NCBI RefSeq assembly: GCF_010725485.1
Contig: NZ_AP022598.1
Location: 3,348,001-3,412,000 of the forward strand
Direction: 5' to 3'
DNA: 64,000 nt
From: Mycolicibacterium parafortuitum
GTDB lineage: Bacteria > Actinomycetota > Actinomycetes > Mycobacteriales > Mycobacteriaceae
Positions 1 through 9,410 of the stretch are shown piece after piece (position 1 is the first letter of the stretch; every line of letters begins with the position of its first letter). Below the pieces are notes generated by a model. That model searched no databases, had not been told where the DNA came from, and saw only the letters and a program-made list of their open reading frames with translations. The position numbers and the translations under genes are program-made.

Positions 1-3000
1 ACTGCTGCCGATGTTGCAGTCGATGGGCGTGGTGGTGCTCGAAGAGCGCCCGTACACCGTGTCCCGGGCCGACGGACTGCCGGTGTGGATCTACCAGTTC
101 AAGGTCTCACCGCACCGCGAAATCCCGCGCGCTCCACAGGGTCCCGAGCGCGAGGCCACCGCGCAGCGGTTCGCCGACACCGTCACCGCGATCTGGCACG
201 GCCACGCCGAGGTCGACCGCTTCAACGAGTTGGTGCTGCGCGCCGGGCTGACCTGGCAGCAGGTCGCGGTGCTGCGCGCGTACGCCAGATACCTCAAGCA
301 GGGCGGCTTCGCCTACAGCCAGTCCCATATCGAGACGGTGCTCAATGACCACGCCGGCACCGCGCGGTCGCTGGTCGCGCTGTTCGAGGCGCTGTTCGGC
401 GCGGGCGGGAATTCCGGCCGGGCCAACACCGACGCCCAGACCGCGGCGGCCGCCGTCGCCGCCGATATCGACGCGCTGGTCAGCCTCGACACCGACCGGG
501 TGCTGCGCGCGTTCGCGTCGATGATCCAGGCCACCTTGCGCACCAACTACTTCGTCACCCGGCCCGAATCGGCTCGAGCCCGAAACGTGTTGTCGTTCAA
601 GCTCAATCCCGAGCTGATCGACGAACTTCCGCTGCCGCGGCCGAAATTCGAGATCTTCGTGTACTCGCCGCGCGTCGAGGGCGTGCATCTGCGGTTCGGC
701 TTCGTGGCCCGCGGCGGGCTGCGGTGGTCGGACCGGCGGGAGGACTTCCGCACCGAGATCCTCGGCCTGGTCAAGGCGCAGGCGGTCAAGAACGCCGTGA
801 TCGTCCCGGTCGGCGCCAAGGGCGGCTTCGTCGTCAAGCGGCCCCCGGCCGCCACCGGCGATCCGGCCGCCGACCGCGACGCGACCCGGGAAGAGGGCGT
901 GGCGTGCTACCGGCTGTTCATCGCGGGGCTGCTCGACATCACCGACAACGTCGACAAGATCACCGGTGAGGTGCTCACCCCGGCCGACGTGGTGCGCCGC
1001 GACGGCGACGACGCGTACCTGGTGGTGGCCGCCGACAAGGGCACCGCGACGTTCTCCGACATCGCCAACGACGTCGCGAAGTCCTACGGTTTCTGGCTCG
1101 GCGACGCGTTCGCCTCCGGCGGGTCGGTCGGCTACGACCACAAGGCGATGGGGATCACCGCCAGGGGTGCGTGGGAGTCGGTCAAGCGGCATTTCCGCGA
1201 GATGGGCATCGACACCCAGTCCGAGGACTTCACCGTCGTCGGCGTCGGCGACATGAGCGGCGACGTGTTCGGCAACGGAATGCTGCTCTCCGAACACATC
1301 CGGTTGCTCGCCGCGTTCGACCACCGGCACATCTTCATCGACCCGGACCCCGACGCCGCGGCCTCGTTCGCCGAGCGCAGGCGGCTGTTCGAACTGCCGC
1401 GGTCCAGCTGGGACGACTACGACAAGTCCCTGATCAGCGCCGGCGGCGGGGTGTACAGCCGTGAGCAGAAGTCGATCCCGGTCAGCGAGCAGGCGCGCGC
1501 CGCGCTCGGGCTCGACGACGACGTCACCGAGGTGACGCCGCCCGCGCTGATGAAGGCGATCCTGAAGGCACCCGCCGACCTGCTGTGGAACGGCGGCATC
1601 GGGACCTACATCAAGTCCGAGTCCGAGGCCGACGCCGACGTCGGCGACCGTGCCAACGATCCGGTCCGGGTGAACGGAAACCAGGTGCGGGCCAAGGTGA
1701 TCGGCGAGGGCGGCAACCTCGGGGTGACGTCCCTGGGGCGTACCGAGTTCGATCTGTGCGGCGGCCGGATCAACACCGACGCGATGGACAATTCCGCGGG
1801 TGTGGACTGCTCGGATCACGAGGTCAACATCAAGATCCTGATCGACTCGCTGGTCACATCCGGCAAGGTCGACGCCGCCGACCGCACCGAGCTGCTGCTG
1901 TCGATGACCGACGAGGTCGGTCGACTGGTGTTGGCGGACAACGAGAGTCAGAACGACCTGATGGGCACCAGCCGGGCCAATGCGGCCAGCCTGCTCAACG
2001 TGCACGCCCGGATGATCAAGGATTTCGTCGAGAACCGCGGGCTCAACCGGGAACTGGAGGCGCTGCCGTCGGAGAAGGAGATCGTCCGGCGCACCGACGC
2101 CGGGATCGGTCTGACGTCACCGGAGTTGGCGACGCTGATGGCGCACGTGAAGCTGGCGCTCAAGGACGACCTGCTCGCCGGTGAGCTGCCGGACCAGGAG
2201 GTCTTCGCGTCGCGGCTGCCCGTCTACTTCCCGACCACGCTGCGGGACACGTTCGGGCCCGAGATCCGGGCGCATCAACTGCGCCGCGAGATCGTCACCA
2301 CGATGCTCGTCAACGACGTCGTCGACACCGCGGGGATCTCGTTCGCCTACCGCGTCACCGAGGACGTCGGTGTGGCCCCGATCGACGCGGTGCGCAGCTT
2401 CGCCGCCGGCGATGCGATCTTCGGGTTCGGCCGGGTGTGGCGCCAGATCCGCGAGGCGGGCGCCAACGGTGTCTCCGTCGCGGTGACCGACAGGATGACG
2501 CTGGACCTGCGCCGCCTGATCGACCGGGCCAGCCGCTGGCTGCTCAACTACCGGCCGCAGCCGCTGGCCGTCGGCGCCGAGATCAACCGTTTCGCCGCGA
2601 AGGTGGCCGCGCTGACCCCGCGGATGCCGGAGTGGCTGCGCGGCGACGACAAGGCGATCGTCGAGAAGGAGGCCGGTGAGTTCAGCGCCCAAGGGGTGCC
2701 CGACGACCTGGCCTACATGGTCGCCACGGGCCTGTACCAGTTCAGCCTGCTCGACGTGATCGACATCGCCGACATCGTCGACCGCGATCCCGCCGAGGTC
2801 GCCGATGCGTACTTCGCGCTGATGGACCACCTGGGCACCGACGGGCTGCTCACCGCGGTGTCCCGGCTGTCCCGCAACGACCGCTGGCATTCGTTGGCGC
2901 GCTTGGCGATTCGTGACGATATCTACGGTTCGCTGCGGGCGTTGTGCTTCGATGTGCTCGCGGTCGGGGAGCCCGACGAGAACGGCGTCGAGAAGATCGC

Positions 3001-3157
3001 GGAATGGGAGATGACCAACAGCTCCCGGATCCACCGCGCGCGGCGCACGCTGACCGAGCTGTACGAGAGCGGTGAGCACGACCTCGCGACGCTGTCGGTG
3101 GCGGCGCGCCAGATTCGCAGCATGACCAGGACGAGCGGAACGGGATCCAGCGGGTGA
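1..3157 (+). CDS. gdh: NAD-specific glutamate dehydrogenase, large (about 180 kDa) type, 3' part
   Basis: This is the C-terminal 1,051 residues of the large NAD-glutamate dehydrogenase, which oxidatively deaminates glutamate to 2-oxoglutarate and ammonium. The frame is open from the window edge (first whole codon at base 2), so the 5' end lies outside; the full family protein is about 1,600 residues in mycobacteria. The catalytic dehydrogenase core is visible in [20 protein letters not shown] (about bases 712-768), VGAKGGFV (about 811-834) and the later nucleotide-binding stretch around [12 protein letters not shown]. The stop overlaps the GTG of the next gene (GTGA). The identity is firm; only the N-terminal regulatory part cannot be judged. 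Confidence 0.96.
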   Translation, partial: LLPMLQSMGVVVLEERPYTVSRADGLPVWIYQFKVSPHREIPRAPQGPEREATAQRFADTVTAIWHGHAEVDRFNELVLRAGLTWQQVAVLRAYARYLKQGGFAYSQSHIETVLNDHAGTARSLVALFEALFGAGGNSGRANTDAQTAAAAVAADIDALVSLDTDRVLRAFASMIQATLRTNYFVTRPESARARNVLSFKLNPELIDELPLPRPKFEIFVYSPRVEGVHLRFGFVARGGLRWSDRREDFRTEILGLVKAQAVKNAVIVPVGAKGGFVVKRPPAATGDPAADRDATREEGVACYRLFIAGLLDITDNVDKITGEVLTPADVVRRDGDDAYLVVAADKGTATFSDIANDVAKSYGFWLGDAFASGGSVGYDHKAMGITARGAWESVKRHFREMGIDTQSEDFTVVGVGDMSGDVFGNGMLLSEHIRLLAAFDHRHIFIDPDPDAAASFAERRRLFELPRSSWDDYDKSLISAGGGVYSREQKSIPVSEQARAALGLDDDVTEVTPPALMKAILKAPADLLWNGGIGTYIKSESEADADVGDRANDPVRVNGNQVRAKVIGEGGNLGVTSLGRTEFDLCGGRINTDAMDNSAGVDCSDHEVNIKILIDSLVTSGKVDAADRTELLLSMTDEVGRLVLADNESQNDLMGTSRANAASLLNVHARMIKDFVENRGLNRELEALPSEKEIVRRTDAGIGLTSPELATLMAHVKLALKDDLLAGELPDQEVFASRLPVYFPTTLRDTFGPEIRAHQLRREIVTTMLVNDVVDTAGISFAYRVTEDVGVAPIDAVRSFAAGDAIFGFGRVWRQIREAGANGVSVAVTDRMTLDLRRLIDRASRWLLNYRPQPLAVGAEINRFAAKVAALTPRMPEWLRGDDKAIVEKEAGEFSAQGVPDDLAYMVATGLYQFSLLDVIDIADIVDRDPAEVADAYFALMDHLGTDGLLTAVSRLSRNDRWHSLARLAIRDDIYGSLRALCFDVLAVGEPDENGVEKIAEWEMTNSSRIHRARRTLTELYESGEHDLATLSVAARQIRSMTRTSGTGSSG

Positions 3158-3570
3158 GCACTCACGGCTTCACGGCACCGGTGCATGTGCGGTGGTCGGA
3201 CATCGACATGTACCAGCACATCAATCACGCCACGATGGTGACCATCCTGGAGGAGGCCCGGATCCCGTTTCTGCTGGAGCCGTTCGGCGACACGATCACC
3301 ACGATCGGGCTGTTGATCGCCGAGGTGAACATCTCCTACAAGGCGCAGTTGCGGCTCGTCGACTCCCCGCTGCAGGTCACGATGTTCTCCAAGCGGGTCC
3401 GGGCGGTCGACTTCACGATCGGCTACGAGGTGCGCTCCGTCGGCGCCCCGGCCGACTCCAAGCCGGCCGTCCTCGCCGAAACCCAGCTGGCCGCGGTGCA
3501 CATCGAGGAGCAGCGGCTGCAACGGCTGACCGAGGCGCAGCGCGAGTACCTGCAGCGCTGGCTGCGGTGA
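3154..3570 (+). CDS. 4HBT hotdog-fold acyl-CoA thioesterase
   Basis: A 138-residue single hotdog domain of the YbgC/4-hydroxybenzoyl-CoA thioesterase type, predicted to hydrolyse an acyl-CoA thioester in the cytoplasm. The family's active-site stretch is present near the N terminus as [16 protein letters not shown], with the Asp followed by the His-Ile-Asn segment of the catalytic helix. The GTG start overlaps the gdh stop by 4 bp, and its own stop overlaps the next GTG, so the three genes are probably one translationally coupled transcript. It matches the position and size of M. tuberculosis Rv2475c. The acyl substrate cannot be read from the sequence. Confidence 0.85.
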   Translation: MSTHGFTAPVHVRWSDIDMYQHINHATMVTILEEARIPFLLEPFGDTITTIGLLIAEVNISYKAQLRLVDSPLQVTMFSKRVRAVDFTIGYEVRSVGAPADSKPAVLAETQLAAVHIEEQRLQRLTEAQREYLQRWLR

Positions 3571-4250
3571 CCGAACGCGGACTGTGGCTCGGCCCCGACA
3601 ACCGGGCCGCCCACCGCGACGACCTCGCGACCTTCGTCGAACGGGCGCTGCGCCTCGACGACGCGGCGGTGATCCGGCTGCGTGCGCGTCCGAACGGGAT
3701 GGTCGTGGCCTGGGTTGCCACCGGGTTCGACGTGCTCGCCGGCCGCGTGGTCGCGGGCAGGCTCGCCCCGGCCGACCTGTCCGCCGGCGCCGACGCGCTG
3801 CTGCCCAACCTGCGGGCGATGGCACCCGACGGCCACGTCGACCCCGGCTTCGCGATGGATTCGGCCTGGCGCGGCGTGCTGCCGCCCGACGCCGGGTTCG
3901 TCCACCTCGACGACGTGCCGGCCCGCGCGGTGCTCGGTCTCGCGCAGCGTGGCGCAAGTCTGGCCAAGGAGCATTCCGGCGCCCACGGACCGCCCGCGTC
4001 GCTGCTGGATCAGGAAGTGCTCAGCGTCGCGTCGGCCGACGACGGTGTCGGCATCCCGATGCGGTGCGTGCTGGCGCTGACCGCGATGGACTTCTTGCCG
4101 CAGGCGCCGTCGCGGGACCGGTTCGACCCCGAGGGGGTGAGCCCCGACGAGGTGGTGCGGGTGCGCGTGACACCGACCTGGCTGCGCGTCGACGCACGGT
4201 TCGGCAGCGTGTACCGCCGCCGCGGCGACCCGGCGATCGTGCTGCGCTGA
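3567..4250 (+). CDS. Conserved mycobacterial protein, Rv2474c-like
   Basis: A 227-residue soluble protein starting at the GTG inside the GTGA overlap with the thioesterase. The open frame extends further 5' but only through the thioesterase gene. There is no signal peptide, membrane segment or catalytic motif I recognise. It is Ala/Arg/Asp rich and its C-terminal third reads as a compact alpha/beta domain. Its place directly after gdh and the thioesterase corresponds to M. tuberculosis Rv2474c, a conserved hypothetical. The coupled operon suggests co-expression with glutamate dehydrogenase, but no function can be assigned. Confidence 0.75.
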   Translation: MTERGLWLGPDNRAAHRDDLATFVERALRLDDAAVIRLRARPNGMVVAWVATGFDVLAGRVVAGRLAPADLSAGADALLPNLRAMAPDGHVDPGFAMDSAWRGVLPPDAGFVHLDDVPARAVLGLAQRGASLAKEHSGAHGPPASLLDQEVLSVASADDGVGIPMRCVLALTAMDFLPQAPSRDRFDPEGVSPDEVVRVRVTPTWLRVDARFGSVYRRRGDPAIVLR

Positions 4251-4274
4251 GGCGCCGCGAGGGTGCCTCAGCCC

Positions 4275-4685
4275 TCAGAACGGTGAGTTGACCATCGACT
4301 GCGCCGCCATCTCCAGGTAGTTGATCAGCTCCTGGCGGTGCGCGTCGTCGAGCGTCTGCGAGTCGATCTCGGCGACCGCGGTGTGCATGCACCGCAGCCA
4401 GGCGTCACGCTCGAGGTACCCGACCCGGAACGGGGCGTGCCGCATCCGCAGCCGGGGATGCCCGCGCTGCTCGGAGTAGGTGCGCGGGCCGCCCCAGTAC
4501 TGCTCCAGGAACATGCGGAGACGCTCCTCGGCGCCGTCGAGGTCGTCCTCGGGATACAGCGGCCGCAGGATCTCGTCCTCGCGGACGAGCTCGTAGAACC
4601 GGGACACGATGGTGTTGAACGTGGCGTGCCCACCGACCGCGTCGTAGAACGACTGCTGCTTGCTCTGCGCGTCCATCGAATCCAT
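4275..4685 (-). CDS. glbO: Truncated hemoglobin, group II (trHbO)
   Basis: A 136-residue 2-on-2 globin that binds heme and oxygen and in mycobacteria associates with the membrane respiratory chain. Signature parts are visible: FYDAVGG at the N terminus, the B-helix Tyr in SRFYELV, the CD1 Tyr in LYPEDD, the group II tract [20 protein letters not shown], the proximal His in RMRHAPF and the G8 Trp in DAWLRC. From ...[14 protein letters not shown] onward it is nearly identical to M. tuberculosis GlbO (128 aa). The start ATG at 4685 adds a few residues to that length; an in-frame ATG at 4676 is the alternative. The gene converges on the Rv2474c-like gene and diverges from the HNH gene. Confidence 0.95.
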   Translation of the reverse strand: MDSMDAQSKQQSFYDAVGGHATFNTIVSRFYELVREDEILRPLYPEDDLDGAEERLRMFLEQYWGGPRTYSEQRGHPRLRMRHAPFRVGYLERDAWLRCMHTAVAEIDSQTLDDAHRQELINYLEMAAQSMVNSPF

Positions 4686-4817
4686 TGTGGTCCATCCCGG
4701 CCGGTGGGCCCCACGCGCGGCTCCGGTCACCGGATGTTCACCGACTGACCAGCGAACACGACGGGAATTGCCGTGCGATCCGGGGTAATCCGTGGTGGAC
4801 TGTCGGACGGAGGACGT

Positions 4818-5483
4818 ATGGCGCAGCGCAAGAACGGACGCGGCCACCGGAATCACCGGGCCGCGGTGGCCTCACCCGGGTCGCCGTCTGCGACTGCCTC
4901 GCGCACATTGCACAGCGTGACCCCCGCGGGGGAGGTCCACACCGTCGTCGTACCGGAGTCCTCGATCTGGGGTCGCCGCAGGGTGCTGCTGCTGAACTCG
5001 ACCTATGAACCGCTGACCGCGCTGCCGCTGCGGCGGGCCGTGATCATGTTGATGTGCGGTAAGGCCGATGTCGTCCACGACGATCCGGTCGGCCCGGTGA
5101 TCCACTCGGCCAGCCGGTCGATCACCGCGCCGACGGTGATCCGGCTGCGCACGTTCGTGCGGGTGCCCTACCGGGCGCGGATCCCGATGACCCGGGCGGC
5201 GCTGATGCACCGCGACCGGTTCCGCTGCGCGTACTGCGGTGCCAAGGCCGACACCGTGGACCACGTCGTCCCGCGCAGTCGCGGCGGCGCCCATTCCTGG
5301 GAGAACTGCGTCGCGGCGTGTTCGGCGTGCAACCACCGTAAAGCGGACAAACTGCTCAGCGAGCTGGGCTGGTCGCTGCACACCACGCCGCTGCCGCCCA
5401 AGGGACAGCACTGGCGACTGCTGTCCAGCGTCAAGGAACTCGACCCCGCGTGGGTCAGATACCTGGGTGAGGGCGCGGCCTGA
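4818..5483 (+). CDS. HNH endonuclease family protein (Rv2469c-like)
   Basis: A 221-residue protein with a C-terminal HNH/McrA-type domain: CAYCG, then [10 protein letters not shown], then [17 protein letters not shown], giving two CxxC zinc pairs around the catalytic DHV...N...H residues. The N-terminal half is basic and carries the conserved stretch LLNSTYEPL typical of this actinobacterial HNH subgroup. The ATG at 4818 is chosen because GGAGGAC lies 2-9 bp upstream; an upstream in-frame start has no such site. It lies divergent from glbO as in M. tuberculosis (Rv2469c next to Rv2470). It is an ubiquitous chromosomal gene, not part of a visible restriction system; its biological role is unknown. 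Confidence 0.85.
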   Translation: MAQRKNGRGHRNHRAAVASPGSPSATASRTLHSVTPAGEVHTVVVPESSIWGRRRVLLLNSTYEPLTALPLRRAVIMLMCGKADVVHDDPVGPVIHSASRSITAPTVIRLRTFVRVPYRARIPMTRAALMHRDRFRCAYCGAKADTVDHVVPRSRGGAHSWENCVAACSACNHRKADKLLSELGWSLHTTPLPPKGQHWRLLSSVKELDPAWVRYLGEGAA

Positions 5484-5508
5484 ACCGGTCGTGGGATACG
5501 GTTTGCGC

Positions 5509-5742
5509 GTGACATCAACAGCTCTTGTGCATGCAAGCTTCTTGTTGGTTCCGCTCGCGCTGGCGGGTCTCCTGTCGCTGTTCATCTTCACCAAGAAGGG
5601 GCCGCATCCCGCGACCTTCAACATGTCGGAGAAGTGGACGCACGAGCCCATCCTGTGGGCGGCTGACGAACCCGCAGATCACGGCCACGGCGGCCATGAC
5701 TCGCACCTGACCATCGGAGGTGGCGCAAGTGGCAAGTGGTGA
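5509..5742 (+). CDS. Small single-pass membrane protein, probable aa3-oxidase accessory subunit
   Basis: A 77-residue protein with a GTG start (GTGACATCAACA). Residues about 6-27 form one hydrophobic helix ending in FIFTKKG, followed by a C-terminal polar tail rich in His/Gly ([10 protein letters not shown]). It overlaps the following DUF5130 gene by 14 bp. From memory, two adjacent M. smegmatis genes at this locus (between glbO and pepN) were identified as accessory subunits in cryo-EM structures of the bc1-aa3 supercomplex; I could not check this, so the assignment is an inference from position, length and topology. It is too short to be named from sequence alone. Confidence 0.7.
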   Translation: MTSTALVHASFLLVPLALAGLLSLFIFTKKGPHPATFNMSEKWTHEPILWAADEPADHGHGGHDSHLTIGGGASGKW

Positions 5743-6205
5743 AGTGACGAAGGCGGGCGCACTCGACCTCGCCGAGCTTCCCTACGGCGCGGCCATCACC
5801 TCCAGCGGACGCATCTCGGCGGTCACCGAGCCCGGCGTGCTGTCGGTGCAGTACCCGTTCCCGATCAAGGACCTGGTGATCCTCGACAACGCGCTCAAGT
5901 ACGGCTCGCGCCGGGCGAAGGCGCGGTTCGCGGTCTACGTCGGTGACCTCGGCGCCGACACCGCGGCGACCGCCCGCGAGATCCTGGGCAAGGTCCCGAC
6001 GCCCAACAACGCCGTGCTGCTGGCCGTGTCCCCGGATCAGCACGCCATCGAGGTCGTCTACGGTGCCGACCTCAAGGGTCGCGGCATCGAGGCCGCGGCT
6101 CCGCTGGGCGTGTCCGCCGCGGCGGCGTCGTTCAAGGAAGGCAATTTGATCGACGGCCTGATCAGCGGCATCCGCGTGCTGTCGGCCGGCGTCTCACCTC
6201 GCTGA
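5729..6205 (+). CDS. DUF5130 family protein (Rv2468c-like), probable partner of the upstream membrane protein
   Basis: A 158-residue protein without a clear signal peptide or strong membrane helix. The GTG at 5729 is preferred over the in-frame GTG at 5720 because GGAGG at 5716-5720 is then correctly spaced (8 bp); the 5720 start would overlap the ribosome site. It contains [20 protein letters not shown] and an alpha/beta region resembling TPM-like folds ([10 protein letters not shown] ... [10 protein letters not shown]). The position equals M. tuberculosis Rv2468c. The 14-bp overlap with the small membrane gene argues for a shared complex, possibly cytochrome c oxidase accessory subunits as noted there. 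Confidence 0.78.
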   Translation: MASGEVTKAGALDLAELPYGAAITSSGRISAVTEPGVLSVQYPFPIKDLVILDNALKYGSRRAKARFAVYVGDLGADTAATAREILGKVPTPNNAVLLAVSPDQHAIEVVYGADLKGRGIEAAAPLGVSAAAASFKEGNLIDGLISGIRVLSAGVSPR

Positions 6206-6232
6206 CATCTCACGAAACCGCCCTCACGGTAG

Positions 6233-6616
6233 CTACCGGGCCTCGGTAGCGACGGTGGGGGCGGTTTCGCGATCTGCGGCCAGAAGTTCGGCGCGGATCG
6301 CGACGTAGCGTTCGAGGAACGTCCGCTCGTCGAGGCGTTTGCGCCGCAGCCAGCCGGTCACCTCGTCGTTGCACTTGCTGGCGTTGCACGCCGCGCACGC
6401 CGGCACCACGTTGTCCAGGGTGTAGCGGCCGCCCCGCGAGATGGCCATGACGCAGTCGCGCTGCATGGTCCCGGTCGTCTTACCGCAGTACGCGCAGCCG
6501 TTCCAGGCCGCCTGGATCGCGGCCCATTGCACCTCGGTGAGGTCGTTGACGACGGCGGCGACGCGGCGCTTGCGCCGCCGAGCAGCGCGGGCCCTGCGAC
6601 TGTTGTTGACCGCCAC
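6233..6616 (-). CDS. Small HNH endonuclease
   Basis: A 127-residue protein, different from the HNH protein at 4818. It has a very basic N terminus (NNSRRARAARRRKRRVAA) and an HNH core: CAYCG, the MAISRGG strand in place of DHV-P-SRGG, TLDNVVPACAACNASK. The first His of the usual D-H pair appears replaced (DCVMAISRGG), so catalytic competence is uncertain. The GTG at 6616 is chosen because a longer frame would run through the palindromic repeat at 6646-6703. It converges with the DUF5130 gene. It may be a solitary homing-type or repair nuclease; no associated methylase or mobile gene is seen. Confidence 0.7.
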   Translation of the reverse strand: MAVNNSRRARAARRRKRRVAAVVNDLTEVQWAAIQAAWNGCAYCGKTTGTMQRDCVMAISRGGRYTLDNVVPACAACNASKCNDEVTGWLRRKRLDERTFLERYVAIRAELLAADRETAPTVATEAR

Positions 6617-6645
6617 GGCGTGAGCATAGGTGCGCTCGGGGGCGA

Positions 6646-6703
6646 CGAGCGTGCGCTGCGGTACGCCGCGAGCGGCGTGTCGCGGAGCAGACACGCGCGC
6701 TCG
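6646..6703. repeat. Intergenic palindrome, copy 1 of a dispersed family
   Basis: A 58-bp imperfect inverted repeat between the small HNH gene and pepN. The outer arms are CGAGCGTGCG and CGCGCGCTCG; an inner perfect hairpin is ACGCCG-CGAG-CGGCGT. The outer arms match those of the copies at 11668, 28844, 31257 and 31832. Confidence 0.7.
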
Positions 6704-6719
6704 CGGGGCGGCGCGACGT

Positions 6720-9305
6720 CTAGGACATGTCGAAGATGCGGGCCTTCAGCGACCGCTCGACTCCGGCGCGGCCCTCAAGGACCAGCCGGCGCAGCGCGGG
6801 CGGCACCTCGGGGTCGGCGAGGAACCGGTCGGCGGCCTCGATGGCGTCCTGGCTGATCTCCCAGGACGGGTACAGCCCGATGACCACGGTCTGGGCGACC
6901 TCGCTGGACCGCCGCTGCCACACCCCGGAGATCGCCTCGAAGTAGCGGTCCCGGAACGGCGCCAGCACCTCGCCCTGGCCGGGCTGGGCGAACCCGCCGA
7001 TGATCGCGCGGGCGGTGATGTTGGCCAGCGTGTCGTCCTCGACGACCTGCTGCCACGCCGCGGCCTTGACCTCGGCCTGTGGGCGTGCGGCGGCCGCGGC
7101 CGCGGCGGCTCGCCGGCCCGCGGCGGTGCGGTCCTTGTCGGCCTCGGCGTCGATGAACGGCGTATCGGTGCCGTCGGCGTCGATCACCCCGGCACGGGCC
7201 AGCGCGGTGACGATCCGCCAGCGCAGATCGGTGTCGATCACCAGCCCCGCCAGGTTCACCGCGGCGGGCTCGTTGTCCAGCAGCGTCGACAGCACCGCCA
7301 CATGGTTCGGTGACAGCACCGACGTGCACAACGCGTTGACGAACGCCAGCTGGTGGTCCGAGCCGGGCGCGGACCGCCCGGCCAGGTCCAGCAGTGCGTC
7401 ACCGAACGCCGGCCAGCCGTTCTCCGCGGCCCAGGCCGGATCGGCGTAGGAGCCCAGTGCGGTCTGCGCCTGCATCAGCAGCCGCTGCGCGACCCCGACC
7501 TCGGTCTCGGCGTGCAGCCCGCTGATCACCAGCGCGACGAAGTCGCGGGCCCGCAGCTCGGCGTCGCGGGTCATCTCCCAGGCCGCCGACCAGGCCAGCG
7601 TGCGGGGGAGCGGTTCGGCGATGTCGGCGATGCGCGAGAGCACCGTCTCCAGGGAGTCCGGGTCCAGCCGCAGCGAGCAGTAGGTCAGGTCGTCGTCGTT
7701 GACCAGGATGAGCTTGCCGCGGGACACGCCGCGCAGCGCCGGCACGTCGGTGACGGAACCTTCGACGTCGAGCTCCTCGCGGTGTACCCGCACCAGCTTG
7801 CCGGACGCGTCGTCGTCGTAGATGCCGACGGCCAGCCGGTGCACCCGGGTCTCGCCCTCGCCCGGCTTGGCGCCGCCCTGGTCGATCGCGAACCGGGTGA
7901 ACGCGCCGCCGGCGTCGGTATCGAAGTCCGGCCGCAGCGCGTTCAGGCCGGTGGTCTTGAGCCACTGCCGGCCCCAGCCGGACAGGTCGCGGCCCGACGA
8001 CTTCTCCAACGCGCCGAGCAGATCGCCGAACGTCGCGTTGCCGAAGGCGTGGTCGCGGAAGTAGTCGCGCAGGCCGGCGAGAAACGCCTCCAGGCCGACA
8101 TAGGCGACCAGCTGCTTGAGCACACTGGCGCCCTTGGCGTAGGTGATCCCGTCGAAGTTCACCTCGACGGCGTGCAGATCCGGGATGTCGGCGGCCACCG
8201 GGTGCGTCGACGGCAGCTGGTCCTGCCGGTAGGCCCACGACTTCTCGACGTTGGCGAATGTCGTCCACGCCTCGGTGTACTCGGTCGCCTCGGCCTGGCA
8301 CAGCACCGACGCGAACGTCGCGAAAGATTCGTTGAGCCACAGGTCATCCCACCACTGCATGGTGACCAGGTCGCCGAACCACATGTGCGCCATCTCGTGC
8401 AGCACGGTCTCGGCGCGGCGTTCGTAGGAGGCTCGGGTCACCTTGGACCGGAAGACATAGTCCTCCAGGAAGGTGACGGCGCCGGCATTCTCCATCGCGC
8501 CGGCGTTGAACTCCGGCACGAACAGCTGGTCGTACTTGCCGAACGCGTACGGCACCCCGAAGTTGTTGTGGTAGAAGCCGAATCCCTGCTTGGTCTCGGT
8601 GAACAGCCGCTCGGCGTCCATGTACTCCGCCAGCGACTTGCGGCAGAAGATACCGAGCGGGATGTCGCCGTGGTCGTCGGAGTAGACGTCGTCCCAGCGG
8701 GCGTACGGGCCGGCGATCAACGCGACCAGGTAGGTGCTCATCCGCGGCGTGGCCTTGAAGATGTGCCGCTTGGCGGTCCCGTCCTCGGTGGCCTCGACGG
8801 TGGCGCCGTTGGAGATCACCTCCCAGTGCGCGGGGGCGACGACGGTGACGTCGAAGGCGGCTTTGAGATCAGGCTGATCGAAACACGCGAACATGCGTTT
8901 GGCGTCCGCGGTCTCGAATTGCGAATACAGGTACACCTCGTCGTCGACGGGGTCGACGAAACGGTGCAATCCCTCCCCGGTGTTCGAGTAGCGGCAGTCC
9001 GCGTCGACGACGAGGGTGTTGTGGGCACGCAGCCCCCGCAAGGCGATCCCGGTGGACTCGTCGTAACCGGATACGTCGACGTCGACGCCGTTGAGCGTCA
9101 CGCTGCGCACCGTGTCGGCGGCGAGGTCGATGTAGGTGTCGGCCCCTTCGAGAGCGTCGAATTCGACGGTCGTCACGGAGCGGAAAGTCCGCTCGCCCGG
9201 CCTGCCGGATCCGTCGGTCAGATCGAGGGCGATGTGATAGCTGTCGACGGTGACCAGGGCGGCGCGCTCGGCGGCCTGGTCGCGGGTCAGGTTAGGAAGT
9301 GCCAC
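6720..9305 (-). CDS. pepN: Aminopeptidase N, M1 family zinc metallopeptidase
   Basis: An 861-residue M1 aminopeptidase removing N-terminal residues from peptides in the cytoplasm, the same length as M. tuberculosis PepN (Rv2467). The substrate-recognition motif GAMEN is near residue 270, and the zinc site HEMAH (near residue 303) is followed 18 residues later by the third ligand in LWLNESFA. The C-terminal ERAP1-like helical domain fills the last 400 residues. The GTG at 9305 gives the conserved N terminus MALPNLTRDQAAERA. It is divergent from the DsbA-like gene at 9411, as in M. tuberculosis. It may also supply peptide turnover downstream of the Clp protease encoded nearby. Confidence 0.95.
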   Translation of the reverse strand: MALPNLTRDQAAERAALVTVDSYHIALDLTDGSGRPGERTFRSVTTVEFDALEGADTYIDLAADTVRSVTLNGVDVDVSGYDESTGIALRGLRAHNTLVVDADCRYSNTGEGLHRFVDPVDDEVYLYSQFETADAKRMFACFDQPDLKAAFDVTVVAPAHWEVISNGATVEATEDGTAKRHIFKATPRMSTYLVALIAGPYARWDDVYSDDHGDIPLGIFCRKSLAEYMDAERLFTETKQGFGFYHNNFGVPYAFGKYDQLFVPEFNAGAMENAGAVTFLEDYVFRSKVTRASYERRAETVLHEMAHMWFGDLVTMQWWDDLWLNESFATFASVLCQAEATEYTEAWTTFANVEKSWAYRQDQLPSTHPVAADIPDLHAVEVNFDGITYAKGASVLKQLVAYVGLEAFLAGLRDYFRDHAFGNATFGDLLGALEKSSGRDLSGWGRQWLKTTGLNALRPDFDTDAGGAFTRFAIDQGGAKPGEGETRVHRLAVGIYDDDASGKLVRVHREELDVEGSVTDVPALRGVSRGKLILVNDDDLTYCSLRLDPDSLETVLSRIADIAEPLPRTLAWSAAWEMTRDAELRARDFVALVISGLHAETEVGVAQRLLMQAQTALGSYADPAWAAENGWPAFGDALLDLAGRSAPGSDHQLAFVNALCTSVLSPNHVAVLSTLLDNEPAAVNLAGLVIDTDLRWRIVTALARAGVIDADGTDTPFIDAEADKDRTAAGRRAAAAAAAARPQAEVKAAAWQQVVEDDTLANITARAIIGGFAQPGQGEVLAPFRDRYFEAISGVWQRRSSEVAQTVVIGLYPSWEISQDAIEAADRFLADPEVPPALRRLVLEGRAGVERSLKARIFDMS

Positions 9306-9328
9306 GCTCGTCAACACTAGCCTCATCC

Positions 9329-9355
9329 GGGAAGACACAACGGGCGTCGGCGGTT
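9329..9355 (+). promoter_or_regulatory. Candidate SigH-type ECF promoter
   Basis: GGGAA at 9329-9333, 19 bp, then GTT at 9353-9355, in the divergent region upstream of the DsbA-like gene. The mycobacterial SigH consensus is GGAA-N18-20-GTT, and the M. tuberculosis orthologue Rv2466c is a known SigH target. A transcript would begin near 9363, about 48 bp before the ATG. Confidence 0.55.
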
Positions 9356-9410
9356 GTTCGAAAGCGGCGTCTGTCGCCGCTCGGTGAGCACGTTGAAGAG
9401 AGGACCACCA

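Noticed and set aside
107..2005. 632-residue minus-strand open frame opposite gdh, and similar giants at 7353-9320 (+), 23321-25465 (+), 33286-34947 (+), 38532-40121 (-), 44608-46602 (+), 54372-55907 (-) and 55832-57556 (-)
   Set aside because: They mirror real genes, are Arg/Gly/Asp/Val/His rich without domains, lack ribosome sites, and arise from the high-GC third-position bias.
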